Source of the DNA: Staphylococcus simulans
GTDB taxonomy: Bacteria > Bacillota > Bacilli > Staphylococcales > Staphylococcaceae
Direction: 5' to 3'
DNA length: 64,000 bases
NCBI RefSeq assembly: GCF_002902285.1
Contig: NZ_PPRU01000018.1
Span: forward strand, 59,927 to 123,926
A program made the position numbers and the translations under genes. The notes below the pieces were generated by a model. It had not been told where the DNA came from. It searched no databases and worked only from the letters and a program-made list of their open reading frames with translations. The stretch's first letter is position 1. Each line of letters begins with the position of its first letter. Positions 52,290-60,740 of this stretch are shown here, in pieces.

Positions 52290-53243
52290 ATGGCTAAATT
52301 AGGAATTATTGGTGTAGGACGTGTAGGCAGCCAAGTCTTAACTGATGCACAATATTTAGGGCACTTTTCAGAAATTGTCGTGATTGATACGAATGAAAAC
52401 TTAGCACAAGGTGAAGTGTTGGATCATCATCACATACAAGGTTTGAATCATACACATCGCACAAAAATTCATGTAGGCGGTTATCAAGATTTAGTGGATG
52501 CGGATGTGGTGATTGTGTCAGCGAGTGCGGCTTCGACACCAGACATGAAAGATCGTACCTTACTCACTAAAGCGAATAGCGTTATTGTGAATGATGTGTT
52601 TAGACAATTATCAGCTGTGACGAAAGAAGCTATCGTCATTTTAATTTCAAATCCAGTGGATGCGATGACGTATCTTGCACATCAAGCAGGCTACCCATCT
52701 GATAAAGTGATCGGTACAGGTACCATTTTAGAGTCAGCACGTTTTCGTACTTTAATTGCTGATCACTACAATGTGGATCCTAAAGATGTAGAAGGTTTTG
52801 TATTAGGAGAACATGGTTCACATTGTGTGCCAATCTGGAGTCGCGTGCGTATTCATGGGATTGAATTACCAGAATTTGAACAATTAACGGGTCATGCGCC
52901 AATTGACCGCGGAGCGATTTCTACGGCAATTGACGAAGTCGCGTTTGATGTCTTTAAGAAAAAAGGTTGGACAAACTCAGCGATTTCAAGAGCGGCTGTT
53001 CAACTTGCACAATCGATTTTATTTGATGAACATAGTATTGAACCCGTCAGTGGATTAGTTCAAGGTGCTTATGGATTGGTCGATGGTGCATTAAGTTTAT
53101 TGACACTGGTTGAAAGAAACGGTGTGAAACAGCGTTTGCCGATTGAGTTGTCTAATGAAGAACAAAAACAACTGGAAGCGGCACATAACTTCATTCAAAC
53201 TGCGATTGAACAGGGCGAAGCGGCAATTCAAGCACAAGTATAA
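52290..53243 (+). CDS. LDH-family 2-hydroxyacid dehydrogenase (HicDH-like)
   Basis: This 317-aa member of the lactate/malate dehydrogenase superfamily has Rossmann motif GVGRVGS, the NAD-selecting Asp in VVIDTNE, substrate-binding Arg in ESARFRTLIA, and catalytic Asp/His in DVEGFVLGEHGSH. The mobile substrate loop reads ASAASTPDMKDRTLL: the catalytic Arg is kept (DRTLL), but the Gln-Lys-Pro-Gly of lactate dehydrogenase is replaced. This fits L-2-hydroxyisocaproate dehydrogenase-like enzymes reducing branched 2-oxoacids; substrate unproven. An ATG at 52284 is only 4 bases after AAGGAG; the one at 52290 is better spaced. Confidence 0.8.
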   Translation: MAKLGIIGVGRVGSQVLTDAQYLGHFSEIVVIDTNENLAQGEVLDHHHIQGLNHTHRTKIHVGGYQDLVDADVVIVSASAASTPDMKDRTLLTKANSVIVNDVFRQLSAVTKEAIVILISNPVDAMTYLAHQAGYPSDKVIGTGTILESARFRTLIADHYNVDPKDVEGFVLGEHGSHCVPIWSRVRIHGIELPEFEQLTGHAPIDRGAISTAIDEVAFDVFKKKGWTNSAISRAAVQLAQSILFDEHSIEPVSGLVQGAYGLVDGALSLLTLVERNGVKQRLPIELSNEEQKQLEAAHNFIQTAIEQGEAAIQAQV

Positions 53244-53253
53244 CCGTCATATA

Positions 53254-53292
53254 AACGAGCAATCTAACATCAGGTTGCTCGTTTTATTTTTG
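53254..53292 (+). terminator. Intrinsic terminator
   Basis: ACGAGCAATCT and AGGTTGCTCGT pair with one G-U pair over 7 bases, then TTTATTTTT. Confidence 0.88.
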
Positions 53293-53474
53293 TAATAATT
53301 CTTTGATAATCATACTCAATCGTAATATATTGTCATACAAGACGCTGCTTTGTCATTTTATGAGTATGATAAAAAGAGAATATAATTTAATTTAACTTCT
53401 GAAAGACAGTTAACACACTATTGAAAGCTCTTACACAACTCAACTTTATCTCACTACATTTCGTGTCGGTTCTG

Positions 53475-53498
53475 TTACATATGTTACGTATATTACAT
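53475..53498 (+). promoter_or_regulatory. Three 9-bp-spaced TTAC(A/G)T repeats
   Basis: TTACAT (53475), TTACGT (53484) and TTACAT (53493) are in exact 9-bp phase, about 90 bases ahead of a small orphan gene. The rest of the 53293-53586 stretch is AT-rich without clear structure. Confidence 0.4.
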
Positions 53499-53586
53499 TT
53501 GTTTTAAATAGCTTACTACCTACCAAAATGTCATGTTTTTTATGTTAATATTGAAATCACGAAATAGAGGTTAAGAGGTATTAGGA

Positions 53587-53928
53587 ATGAGAGCGTTTAT
53601 TTTATGGGTGTCCGCTGCCATTCTTTCATGTTGTTTGATTTTCTTATTAGTATTAGTCACAAATGAAAATGAACTTGCGAAATTCCAAAATGGAGTATCT
53701 ACATTTATGCAAAGTGACAAACAGGTCTCATCTGATCATTCAGCCTCAGACGCACCGCCAACATATCGTAAAGCGGCAGGGGGACCATCAACACAACATG
53801 CAGACGCAGCGCATAAGAGTGAAGCTGAATCTAGTTCATTATTTGTGATTTCATTAACGTCCATCACAAATGAATTAAGCCATCAATGGCTTCAGCATTT
53901 TCCAAAACAAGGCAGTTATGACAACTGA
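53587..53928 (+). CDS. Small exported or membrane-anchored protein, orphan
   Basis: This 113-aa protein has one N-terminal hydrophobic segment (about 4-25), then a hydrophilic Ser/His/Asp/Ala-rich stretch (about 45-85) and a C-terminal region SSLFVISLTSITNELSHQWL with mild hydrophobicity. The SCC pair near 14-16 lies inside the hydrophobic segment and could be a poor lipobox. I do not recognise it. AGAGGT lies ahead of the ATG. Its last codons form the left arm of the following terminator, a compact arrangement. It may be lineage-specific. Confidence 0.5.
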   Translation: MRAFILWVSAAILSCCLIFLLVLVTNENELAKFQNGVSTFMQSDKQVSSDHSASDAPPTYRKAAGGPSTQHADAAHKSEAESSSLFVISLTSITNELSHQWLQHFPKQGSYDN

Positions 53929-53974
53929 ACTCACTTATAGAGTTGAAGTTATGTCAGAACGCCTTGTTTTTTTA
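53907..53974 (+). terminator. Intrinsic terminator overlapping the orphan gene's stop
   Basis: CAAGGC and GCCTTG form the stem base, with an inner TTATGACA/TGTCA pairing, followed by TTTTTTT. The left arm is within the last codons of the preceding gene. Confidence 0.8.
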
Positions 53975-54021
53975 TGTCATGATTTGTGTTCGCATGCTAT
54001 ATTAAGAGTGAGGTGAACGCA

Positions 54022-54510
54022 ATGAAACAGAAGAAAACAAATGCGATGCGTATTTTAGATCGCGAAGGCATCGATTATGAAATGCGTACATTTAAAATGG
54101 GTAAAGATCATATTGAAGGACAAGAAGTCGCAAAACTAATTGATGCTAATCCGGATCAAGTGTTTAAAACACTCTTATTTATTAACAATAATCACGATCC
54201 ATATGTGTTTGTGATTCCAGTAGAACATCATTTAGATATGAAACATGCGGCACAAGCAGTAGATGAAAAGAAACTGCATTTGCTTCCGCTAGATGAGTTG
54301 ACGAAAGTAACAGGTTATATTCGTGGCGGTTGTTCCCCAATTGGTATGAAACATCTATTTCCAACAGTGATTGACCAATCTGCGCAACAACATGAGAAAA
54401 TATTTGTAAGCGGAGGTCTGCCTGGTGTCCAAATGGGTGTGAATGTTTCAGAATTAATTCAAGCAACGAAAGCAAAAGTAGCGGATGTTGCGACACATGA
54501 AGCAAATTAA
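54022..54510 (+). CDS. ybaK: Cys-tRNA(Pro)/Cys-tRNA(Cys) deacylase YbaK/EbsC
   Basis: This 162-aa editing-domain protein hydrolyses mischarged aminoacyl-tRNA. Family features: NPDQVFKTLLFINN, VFVIPVEHHLDMKHAA with the functional Lys region, and GYIRGGCSPIGMKHLFPTVID (read as YIRGGCSPIGMK), followed by FVSGGLPGVQMGVN. The GTG at 53986 is in frame, but GAGGTG lies 6 bases before the ATG at 54022. A terminator follows. Confidence 0.9.
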   Translation: MKQKKTNAMRILDREGIDYEMRTFKMGKDHIEGQEVAKLIDANPDQVFKTLLFINNNHDPYVFVIPVEHHLDMKHAAQAVDEKKLHLLPLDELTKVTGYIRGGCSPIGMKHLFPTVIDQSAQQHEKIFVSGGLPGVQMGVNVSELIQATKAKVADVATHEAN

Positions 54511-54550
54511 GATGAGCAGTGTTGATGAGCATTTGCTCATCTTTTTTAAC
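54508..54550 (+). terminator. Intrinsic terminator of ybaK
   Basis: AAGATGAGCA and TGCTCATCTT pair around 15 bases, followed by TTTTAAC. Confidence 0.85.
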
Positions 54551-54601
54551 AGTTTATGATTGTTTTTGAATGATTTTGAAAGATTTTGATTGAAAATGAT
54601 T

Positions 54602-54617
54602 AAGAAAGCGCTTATAA
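54602..54617 (+). promoter_or_regulatory. cre-like site ahead of the fructose operon
   Basis: AAGAAAGCGCTTATAA resembles the CcpA operator WTGNAANCGNWNNCA, keeping the central AAAGCGCTT but lacking the outer TG and CA. It lies 25 bases ahead of fruR. Confidence 0.4.
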
Positions 54618-54640
54618 TAAAGAAGAAATGAGGTGGCGAT

Positions 54641-55399
54641 ATGATAACGCAGAAACGGTTTGAACTAATCATACAACTGTTAAAAGAAAAAGAATTTTTA
54701 ACACTACAAGAAATAATTGATTTAACAGGATGCAGCGCTTCGACAATTCGCCGAGATTTATCTAAGTTACAAAAAATGGGTAAATTACAACGCGTTCATG
54801 GCGGTGCCACGCTCAAAACAACAGCCTTGAGTGAACCGAAAATGTCAGAGAAGAAAGAACGTAATTTACAAGAAAAACGTGAAATCGCAAAAATCGCAGC
54901 TGCACAAATTGAAGACCGTGATTGTATTTATATTGATGCAGGGACATCGACTTATGAAATGATAGAACACATTACAGCACAAGAAATTGTCGCAGTTACT
55001 AACGGATTAACCCATGTCGAAGCATTATTACAGCGTGGAATTAAAACGTTGATTATTGGCGGAGATGTAAAAGCAAGCACATTAGCTTCTGTCGGACCGC
55101 GAGCGATTGAAACTTTGAAACATTATCATTTTGATAAAGTTTTCATCGGCATGAATGGGATGAATACAGAAGGTAAATTGACAACACCAGATGAACAAGA
55201 AGCTTATGTGAAAGAAACTGCAATGAAAGTGGGGCATCATATTTTCGTCTTGCTTGATAGTTCTAAATTCGGACCTACGTATTTTGCATGTGTCAATGTA
55301 CCGAAAGATGTACCGTTTGAAATTTTGACTTCAACAAAAGCGCTAAAACGTTCAGATATGAAAGCATATCGCAACCATTATTCGATAAGAGGAGTGTAA
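54641..55399 (+). CDS. fruR: DeoR-family repressor FruR
   Basis: This 252-aa DeoR regulator has an N-terminal helix-turn-helix (FLTLQEIIDLTGCSASTIRRDLSKL within 18-42) and a sugar-phosphate sensor domain with the ribose-isomerase-like motifs DAGTSTYEM, GGDVKASTLAS and GMNGM. In this operon it should repress fruK-fruA until fructose 1-phosphate is present. GAGGTGG precedes the ATG. Only 4 bases separate it from fruK. Confidence 0.92.
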   Translation: MITQKRFELIIQLLKEKEFLTLQEIIDLTGCSASTIRRDLSKLQKMGKLQRVHGGATLKTTALSEPKMSEKKERNLQEKREIAKIAAAQIEDRDCIYIDAGTSTYEMIEHITAQEIVAVTNGLTHVEALLQRGIKTLIIGGDVKASTLASVGPRAIETLKHYHFDKVFIGMNGMNTEGKLTTPDEQEAYVKETAMKVGHHIFVLLDSSKFGPTYFACVNVPKDVPFEILTSTKALKRSDMKAYRNHYSIRGV

Positions 55400-55403
55400 T
55401 AAA

Positions 55404-56318
55404 GTGATCTATACAGTAACTTTCAATCCATCGATTGATTACATTATGAAAGTAGACACGTTTCAAGAAGGCGGACTTAACCGTGCAAAAGAAACGTATA
55501 AATTTGCAGGAGGCAAAGGGATTAACGTTTCGCGTGTACTGAACACTTTAGAAACACCTTCGACTGCATTGGGGTTTGTTGGTGGATTTCCTGGGAAATT
55601 TATCCAAGATGCTTTACAACAAGCTGGTATTAAAAATGATTTTATTGAAGTAGAAGAAGATACACGTATCAATGTGAAATTAAAATCAGGTCAAGAAACA
55701 GAAATCAATGCAGGTGGACCTACAATTTCAAATCAAGCGTTTGAAGCGTTATTAACACAAATTAAAAACACGAATGCTGATGACACTGTTGTTGTGGCAG
55801 GAAGTGTACCGAAAAGTATTCCTGATAATGCCTATGAACAAATTGCGAAAATCACACAAAAAACTGGCGCAAAATTAGTTGTAGATGCTGAAAAAGACTT
55901 GGTTGAGACTGTATTACCATATAACCCGTTCTTTATTAAACCGAATAAAGATGAATTAGAAGTTATGTTCGATACGCAAATTACTTCTGATAATGATGTA
56001 GTGACACACGGAAAAGCTATTCTTGATAAAGGCGCACAAGCAGTGATTGTTTCACTTGGCGGTGAGGGTGCAATTTATATTGATGCTGAACATTGTATTA
56101 AAGCTTCTGTACCAAAAGGCAATGTATTAAATACAGTGGGTTCTGGAGATAGTACTGTTGCAGGTATGTTAGCAGGTTTAGCACAAGGTTTTGATGTACA
56201 TGAAGCATTTCGTAATGCCGTAGCCTCTGGAACAGCAACAGCATTCAGTCAAGATTTAGCAAACAAAGAAATGATAGAAAAAGTACGTTCTGAAATTGAA
56301 TTAACGGACTTGAAATAG
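55404..56318 (+). CDS. fruK: 1-phosphofructokinase FruK
   Basis: This 304-aa PfkB-family kinase phosphorylates fructose 1-phosphate to the 1,6-bisphosphate. It has TFNPSIDYIM at the start, the GGKGINVSRVL signature (about 37-47), and the C-terminal GSGDSTVAGMLAG motif with the catalytic Asp near 249. GTG start. It is the middle gene of fruRKA, 13 bases ahead of fruA. Paralogous tagatose-6-phosphate kinases look similar; the neighbour FruA decides. Confidence 0.92.
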   Translation: MIYTVTFNPSIDYIMKVDTFQEGGLNRAKETYKFAGGKGINVSRVLNTLETPSTALGFVGGFPGKFIQDALQQAGIKNDFIEVEEDTRINVKLKSGQETEINAGGPTISNQAFEALLTQIKNTNADDTVVVAGSVPKSIPDNAYEQIAKITQKTGAKLVVDAEKDLVETVLPYNPFFIKPNKDELEVMFDTQITSDNDVVTHGKAILDKGAQAVIVSLGGEGAIYIDAEHCIKASVPKGNVLNTVGSGDSTVAGMLAGLAQGFDVHEAFRNAVASGTATAFSQDLANKEMIEKVRSEIELTDLK

Positions 56319-56331
56319 GAGTGAGAAAAAT

Positions 56332-58275
56332 ATGAGAATCACTGAATTATTAACGCGAGAGACAATCGCGATGGATTTAGATGCGACATCAAAAGAAGGT
56401 GTCATTGATGCTTTAGTAGATCAATTAGACCATGCAGGTATTTTAAGCGATGTCAAAGCGTTCAAAGAAGCGATTATGGCACGTGAAGGGCAAAGTACAA
56501 CAGGTATCGGTGAAGGGATTGCGATTCCCCATGCGAAAGTTGACGCAGTGAAAAAGCCGGCTATTGCCTTCGGTAAATCAAAAGCCGGCGTAGATTATCA
56601 AAGTTTAGACGGACAACCTGCACACTTATTCTTTATGATTGCAGCACCTGAAGGCGGTGCACAAACACATTTAGACGCGTTAGCTAAATTATCTGGTGTC
56701 TTAATGGATGACGATGTCAGAAAAGCATTGTTAAACGCAGAAACACCAGATGAAGTTTTGGCAATTATTGATCGTGCAGACGATGAAGCACCAGATGAAG
56801 AAGAGGAAACAGCGCCAGTTGAAGCGAATAAAGACGCTGAATCCGAAGAGCCATATGTTATCGGTGTGACAGCATGTCCAACGGGTATTGCACATACGTA
56901 TATGGCGAAAGATGCTTTATTGAAACAAGCGAAAAAAATGGGCGTCAAAATGAAAGTTGAAACAAACGGGTCAAGTGGTATTAAAAACCGTTTAACTACT
57001 GAAGATATTGATAAAGCACAAGGTGTTATTGTTGCAGCAGACGTGCATGTAGAAACAGATCGTTTCGATGGCAAAAACGTCGTAGAAGTTCCTGTTGCTG
57101 ACGGCATCAAACGTCCAGAAGAATTAATCGACCTTGCTTTAGCAACTGACCGTACACCATTTAAAGCAAGAGAAGGCAGAGGTAAAGGTCAAGCAAGCGG
57201 TAAACAAGAAAAACAAAGTGTCGGCAAAACAATTTATAAACACTTAATGAACGGTGTTTCTAACATGTTGCCACTTGTAATTGCCGGTGGTATTTTAATG
57301 GCAATTGTATTCTTGTTCGGACCAAACTCATTCGATCCGAAATCTTCAGAGTATAATGCATTTGCTGAACAATTGTGGAACATTGGTAAGAACAGTGCGT
57401 TCTACTTAATTATTCCAATTTTATCAGCATTCATCGCGCGCAGCATTGCTGAAAAACCAGGTATGGCAGCTGGTTTAGTCGGCGGTATGTTAGCAATGAG
57501 CGGTGACTCTGGATTTATCGGCGGTATTATTGCCGGTTTCTTAGCAGGTTATTTAACAGAAGGCATCAAAGTGATGACGCGTCGTATGCCACAATCACTT
57601 GAAGGTTTAAAACCAACATTAATTTATCCAATTTTATCTGTCACTATTACAGGTCTATTAATGGTTTATGTATTTAACCCACCAGCAGCTTGGGTGAACC
57701 ATTTATTATTAAACGGTTTAAACAGTTTATCAGGAGCAAACATTATGTTACTTGGTTTAGTGATTGGTGCCATGATGGCCATTGATATGGGTGGTCCATT
57801 CAACAAAGCAGCTTACGTATTCGCAACAGCGGCATTAACAGAAGGTAACGCTGCACCAATTACAGCAGCTATGGTCGGCGGTATGATTCCACCGATTGCA
57901 TTAGCACTTTCAATGTTGTTCTTTAAACGTAAGTTTACAAAAACACAACGTGGTTCAATTGTACCTAACTTTGTGATGGGTGCATCATTCATTACAGAAG
58001 GTGCTATTCCATTTGCGGCAGCTGACCCAATTCGCGTAATTCCGTCAATGATGATCGGCTCAGGTATCGGCGGTGCCATTGCACTTGGCTTAGGTTCATC
58101 TATCGGAGCACCGCATGGTGGTATCTTTGTTATCTTAGGTACTGACTTCTCCCATTCATTACAAACAATTCTAGCGATTTTAGTCGGCGCAGCCATCTCT
58201 GCAGTGATTTACGGATTCCTTAAACGTAAACCGACAGCAGACGAAATTGCCGCATCTGAATCAATGGATGAATAA
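56332..58275 (+). CDS. fruA: PTS fructose-specific EIIABC component FruA
   Basis: This 647-aa transporter imports fructose as fructose 1-phosphate. Domains in order: EIIA (1-145, active His67 in GIAIPHAKVD), an acidic linker (150-172), EIIB (175-270, active Cys182 in VTACPTGIAHTY), a Lys/Gly-rich linker, then EIIC (about 300-635) with eight to ten helices and GGPFNKAAYVF. No HPr-like domain is fused. It ends the fruRKA operon. Confidence 0.94.
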   Translation: MRITELLTRETIAMDLDATSKEGVIDALVDQLDHAGILSDVKAFKEAIMAREGQSTTGIGEGIAIPHAKVDAVKKPAIAFGKSKAGVDYQSLDGQPAHLFFMIAAPEGGAQTHLDALAKLSGVLMDDDVRKALLNAETPDEVLAIIDRADDEAPDEEEETAPVEANKDAESEEPYVIGVTACPTGIAHTYMAKDALLKQAKKMGVKMKVETNGSSGIKNRLTTEDIDKAQGVIVAADVHVETDRFDGKNVVEVPVADGIKRPEELIDLALATDRTPFKAREGRGKGQASGKQEKQSVGKTIYKHLMNGVSNMLPLVIAGGILMAIVFLFGPNSFDPKSSEYNAFAEQLWNIGKNSAFYLIIPILSAFIARSIAEKPGMAAGLVGGMLAMSGDSGFIGGIIAGFLAGYLTEGIKVMTRRMPQSLEGLKPTLIYPILSVTITGLLMVYVFNPPAAWVNHLLLNGLNSLSGANIMLLGLVIGAMMAIDMGGPFNKAAYVFATAALTEGNAAPITAAMVGGMIPPIALALSMLFFKRKFTKTQRGSIVPNFVMGASFITEGAIPFAAADPIRVIPSMMIGSGIGGAIALGLGSSIGAPHGGIFVILGTDFSHSLQTILAILVGAAISAVIYGFLKRKPTADEIAASESMDE

Positions 58276-58377
58276 TGAGTTGAATTTTACGAGAATTTAG
58301 CGCATTATAGTAAAGGCGTGCTATTAGAAATGACACGCATCACGAATCTAATTTACTGTGGTAGGTAAATGTATATT

Positions 58378-58448
58378 CGAATAAACAGTTAAGAGAGAGA
58401 CAGCCTGTTTATCGGGCTGACTCGCTTCTTAGCTGTTTATTTTTATTT
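58378..58448 (+). terminator. Two-level hairpin terminator of fruRKA
   Basis: AATAAACAGTTAAGA pairs with TCTTAGCTGTTTATT around an inner CAGCC/GGCTG stem, followed by TTTATTTG. Confidence 0.8.
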
Positions 58449-58551
58449 GTAAAGAGGTATCATAAAATACCAAAAAAATAACTTGAATTCAGTCTGAAAA
58501 AATTACTATTTGAATGGTGATTATGATATGATAATCTTGTTAGATTTTACG

Positions 58552-58683
58552 CTAGTTGGGAGGTGTCGCTGTGGAAATGGGAAGGATGAACTAGGCATTT
58601 GTCACTTTGCTCAAAACGATGCGCTAAACATCATTGCCGTACATAGCGGCATATAACTTGGAGGTGAATCCCTAGCAATAGGG
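58552..58683 (+). promoter_or_regulatory. Structured mpfA leader, candidate cis-regulatory RNA
   Basis: The leader contains stems CTAGTT/AACTAG (58552-58557 with 58589-58594), GATG/CATC (58618-58632), GCCG/CGGC (58636-58650) and CCCTA/TAGGG (58670-58683). The last holds the AGGG ribosome binding site of mpfA in its 3' arm. The motifs I know from the M-box (Mg) and yybP-ykoY (Mn) riboswitches are not evident. Expression control by translation access is the simplest reading. Confidence 0.5.
58571..58594 (+). CDS. Seven-codon upstream ORF (leader peptide) of mpfA
   Basis: GGGAGGTG (58558-58565) lies 5 bases ahead of a GTG that opens a seven-residue frame MEMGRMN ending in TAG. Ribosome binding here is stronger than at mpfA itself. 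The stop codon and the Asn codon form the 3' arm of the first leader hairpin, so translating the peptide would break that stem. Confidence 0.4.
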   Translation: MEMGRMN

Positions 58684-58689
58684 AACTAA

Positions 58690-60078
58690 TTGGATAGTAC
58701 GACCATAATAAACTTGTTAATATTTATATTTTTAATCGCACTGACTACTGTGTTTGTTGGATCAGAATTTGCTTTGGTGAAAGTCAGAGCTACTAAAATT
58801 GAAGAAATGGTTGCAGAAGGCAACGGCAGTGCGGCTGTCGTCAAGAAAATGATTTCAAATCTTGACTACTACTTATCAGCATGTCAGCTCGGTATCACTG
58901 TTACATCTTTAGGACTAGGTTGGTTAGGTGAACCTGTCTTTTCTAAATTATTACATCCTATTTTTGAACTGATACCGTTACCCGATGCTTTGAATACAAC
59001 CATTTCAATCGTTATTTCATTCTTAGTTGTGACATATCTGCATGTAGTATTAGGTGAATTGGCACCTAAAACATTTGCGATTCAGCACACTGAGAAAGTT
59101 GCGTTACTTTATGCACGTCCGCTTTACTACTTCGGCTTAATCATGAAACCATTAATTTGGTTAATGAATGGTTCTGCACGAATGATTATCCGTCTATTTG
59201 GTATTGATCCAGATGAAAACAATGACGCGATGTCAGAAGAAGAAATTAAAATGATTATCAACAACAGCTATAACAGCGGTGAGATTAACCAGACAGAACT
59301 TGCTTATATGCAAAACATCTTCTCATTTGATGAGAGACAAGCGAAAGATGTCATGGTCCCAAGAACACAAATGGTCACTTTAAATGAACCTTTTACTGTA
59401 GACGAACTATTAGAGACACTTAAAGAATACCAATTCACTCGTTACCCAATTACAGAAGACGGCGACAAAGACCATATCAAAGGTTTTATTAATGTGAAAG
59501 AATTCTTGACAGAGTATGCTTCAGGCAAACCTATCAAGATTGCAAATTATATTCATGAATTACCATTGATTTCAGAAACAACACGCATCAGTGATGCATT
59601 AATCAGAATGCAACGCGAACGTGTACACATCAGTTTGGTTATTGATGAATACGGCGGAACTGCTGGTATCTTAACAATGGAAGATATCTTAGAAGAAATC
59701 GTGGGTGAAATCCGTGATGAATTCGATGATAATGAAGTGAATGATGTGATTAAATTAAATGATGACACATACCAAATCAATGGTCGTGTGTTGTTAGAAG
59801 ATTTAACAGATCAATTAGGTATCGAGTTTGATGACTCTGAAGATATCGATACAATCGGCGGATGGTTACAAGCACATAATACAAACTTACAGAAAAATGA
59901 CTACGTCGATACGTATTTTGATCGCTGGATTATTTCAGATATTGAAAATCACCAAATCATCACAGTCATTTTAAAATATGAATATAACGCTGAACGTCAG
60001 TCTCTTTCAGAAGAAGATGAAGACGATGACAACAATAATAAAAGAAACAAAAGAGATAAAAAAGATAACGATGAATAA
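58690..60078 (+). CDS. mpfA: Magnesium exporter MpfA (CNNM/CorC family)
   Basis: This 462-aa protein has an N-terminal DUF21/CNNM membrane domain (about 1-190, with [21 protein letters not shown] and [10 protein letters not shown]), a CBS pair (about 205-330, starting VMVPRTQMV and including [25 protein letters not shown]), a CorC_HlyC domain (about 345-430: [14 protein letters not shown]), and an acidic then basic tail. S. aureus MpfA exports Mg2+. The start is TTG with AGGG 6 bases upstream. It was formerly annotated as haemolysin-like, a misleading label. Confidence 0.88.
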   Translation: MDSTTIINLLIFIFLIALTTVFVGSEFALVKVRATKIEEMVAEGNGSAAVVKKMISNLDYYLSACQLGITVTSLGLGWLGEPVFSKLLHPIFELIPLPDALNTTISIVISFLVVTYLHVVLGELAPKTFAIQHTEKVALLYARPLYYFGLIMKPLIWLMNGSARMIIRLFGIDPDENNDAMSEEEIKMIINNSYNSGEINQTELAYMQNIFSFDERQAKDVMVPRTQMVTLNEPFTVDELLETLKEYQFTRYPITEDGDKDHIKGFINVKEFLTEYASGKPIKIANYIHELPLISETTRISDALIRMQRERVHISLVIDEYGGTAGILTMEDILEEIVGEIRDEFDDNEVNDVIKLNDDTYQINGRVLLEDLTDQLGIEFDDSEDIDTIGGWLQAHNTNLQKNDYVDTYFDRWIISDIENHQIITVILKYEYNAERQSLSEEDEDDDNNNKRNKRDKKDNDE

Positions 60079-60089
60079 TCGTAATACTG

Positions 60090-60144
60090 TCAAATCCCTT
60101 TTAGACCGTACTTAAAGTACTAGGTTTAAAAGGGATTTTTTAAT
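60090..60144 (+). terminator. Intrinsic terminator of mpfA
   Basis: AAATCCCTTTTA and TAAAAGGGATTT pair with an inner GTACTT/AAGTAC palindrome and run into TTTTT. Confidence 0.92.
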
Positions 60145-60184
60145 GTTTAGACACAAATCCGACATGAATTGAAGTTATAACTTA

Positions 60185-60200
60185 GTTAATAAATAGTTAA
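60185..60200 (+). promoter_or_regulatory. SaeR binding site of the sae operon
   Basis: GTTAA (60185-60189), six bases, GTTAA (60196-60200): a perfect copy of the SaeR direct repeat GTTAAN6GTTAA. TGATATAA (60206-60213) fits a -10 element just downstream, the position expected for the autoregulated P1 promoter. Confidence 0.85.
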
Positions 60201-60268
60201 TGGTATGATATAAATCGCTCATTTATAATAAGCTTAATCATTACAAAAATAAAATGAAATGAGGGTTT

Positions 60269-60700
60269 ATGATGAATAGTAAAACATATTTATTAGCTAC
60301 TACACTTTTAGCAACAAGTATCGCTTTAGCAGGTTGTAATAATGAAAAAGATGAACAGCCAAAAGAAAAAACAGAACAGACATCACATGAACATAAACAC
60401 GATCACCATAAAGTGCTGACAGGTGAATTTAAATCAGATGAAGAGGAAGTGTCTGGTCACGTTAAAATCGAAAATCACCAAATTAAGTTAACAGATTTTA
60501 AATCTGCGAAAGGTCCAGATTTGTACGTCTATCTGACAAAGGACGGCAATATTAAAGAGGGCAAACAACTAGAAATGGTCGACTACAATAAACCAACACA
60601 AACTTTCGACATCAAAGACGTTGACTTAGATCAATATAATGAAGTGACGATTTATTGTAAGAAAGCGCACGTTATCTTCGGTGCCGCAAAAGTAAAATAG
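60269..60700 (+). CDS. saeP: SaeP, lipoprotein of the sae operon (DM13 domain)
   Basis: This 143-aa lipoprotein has a lipobox LAGC (Cys near 23), a His/Glu/Lys-rich linker (EHKHDHHK) and a DM13 domain (about 48-143) with KGPDLYVYLTKDG and the single Cys in VTIYCKKAHVIFG. In S. aureus SaeP, with SaeQ, activates the phosphatase activity of SaeS. GAGGG precedes the ATG. saeQ follows after 40 bases. Confidence 0.9.
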   Translation: MMNSKTYLLATTLLATSIALAGCNNEKDEQPKEKTEQTSHEHKHDHHKVLTGEFKSDEEEVSGHVKIENHQIKLTDFKSAKGPDLYVYLTKDGNIKEGKQLEMVDYNKPTQTFDIKDVDLDQYNEVTIYCKKAHVIFGAAKVK

Positions 60701-60740
60701 AAGGTTAAAGTGATAATTCAACGAGAAGAGAAGTGATTTC

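Noticed and set aside
56598..57110. 170-aa minus-strand ORF inside fruA
   Set aside because: A shadow of the EIIA-EIIB coding frame; low-complexity composition and no translation signals.
58552..58683. Known M-box (Mg) or yybP-ykoY (Mn) riboswitch upstream of mpfA
   Set aside because: The conserved words I associate with those classes are not visible, so I describe it only as a structured leader of unknown class.
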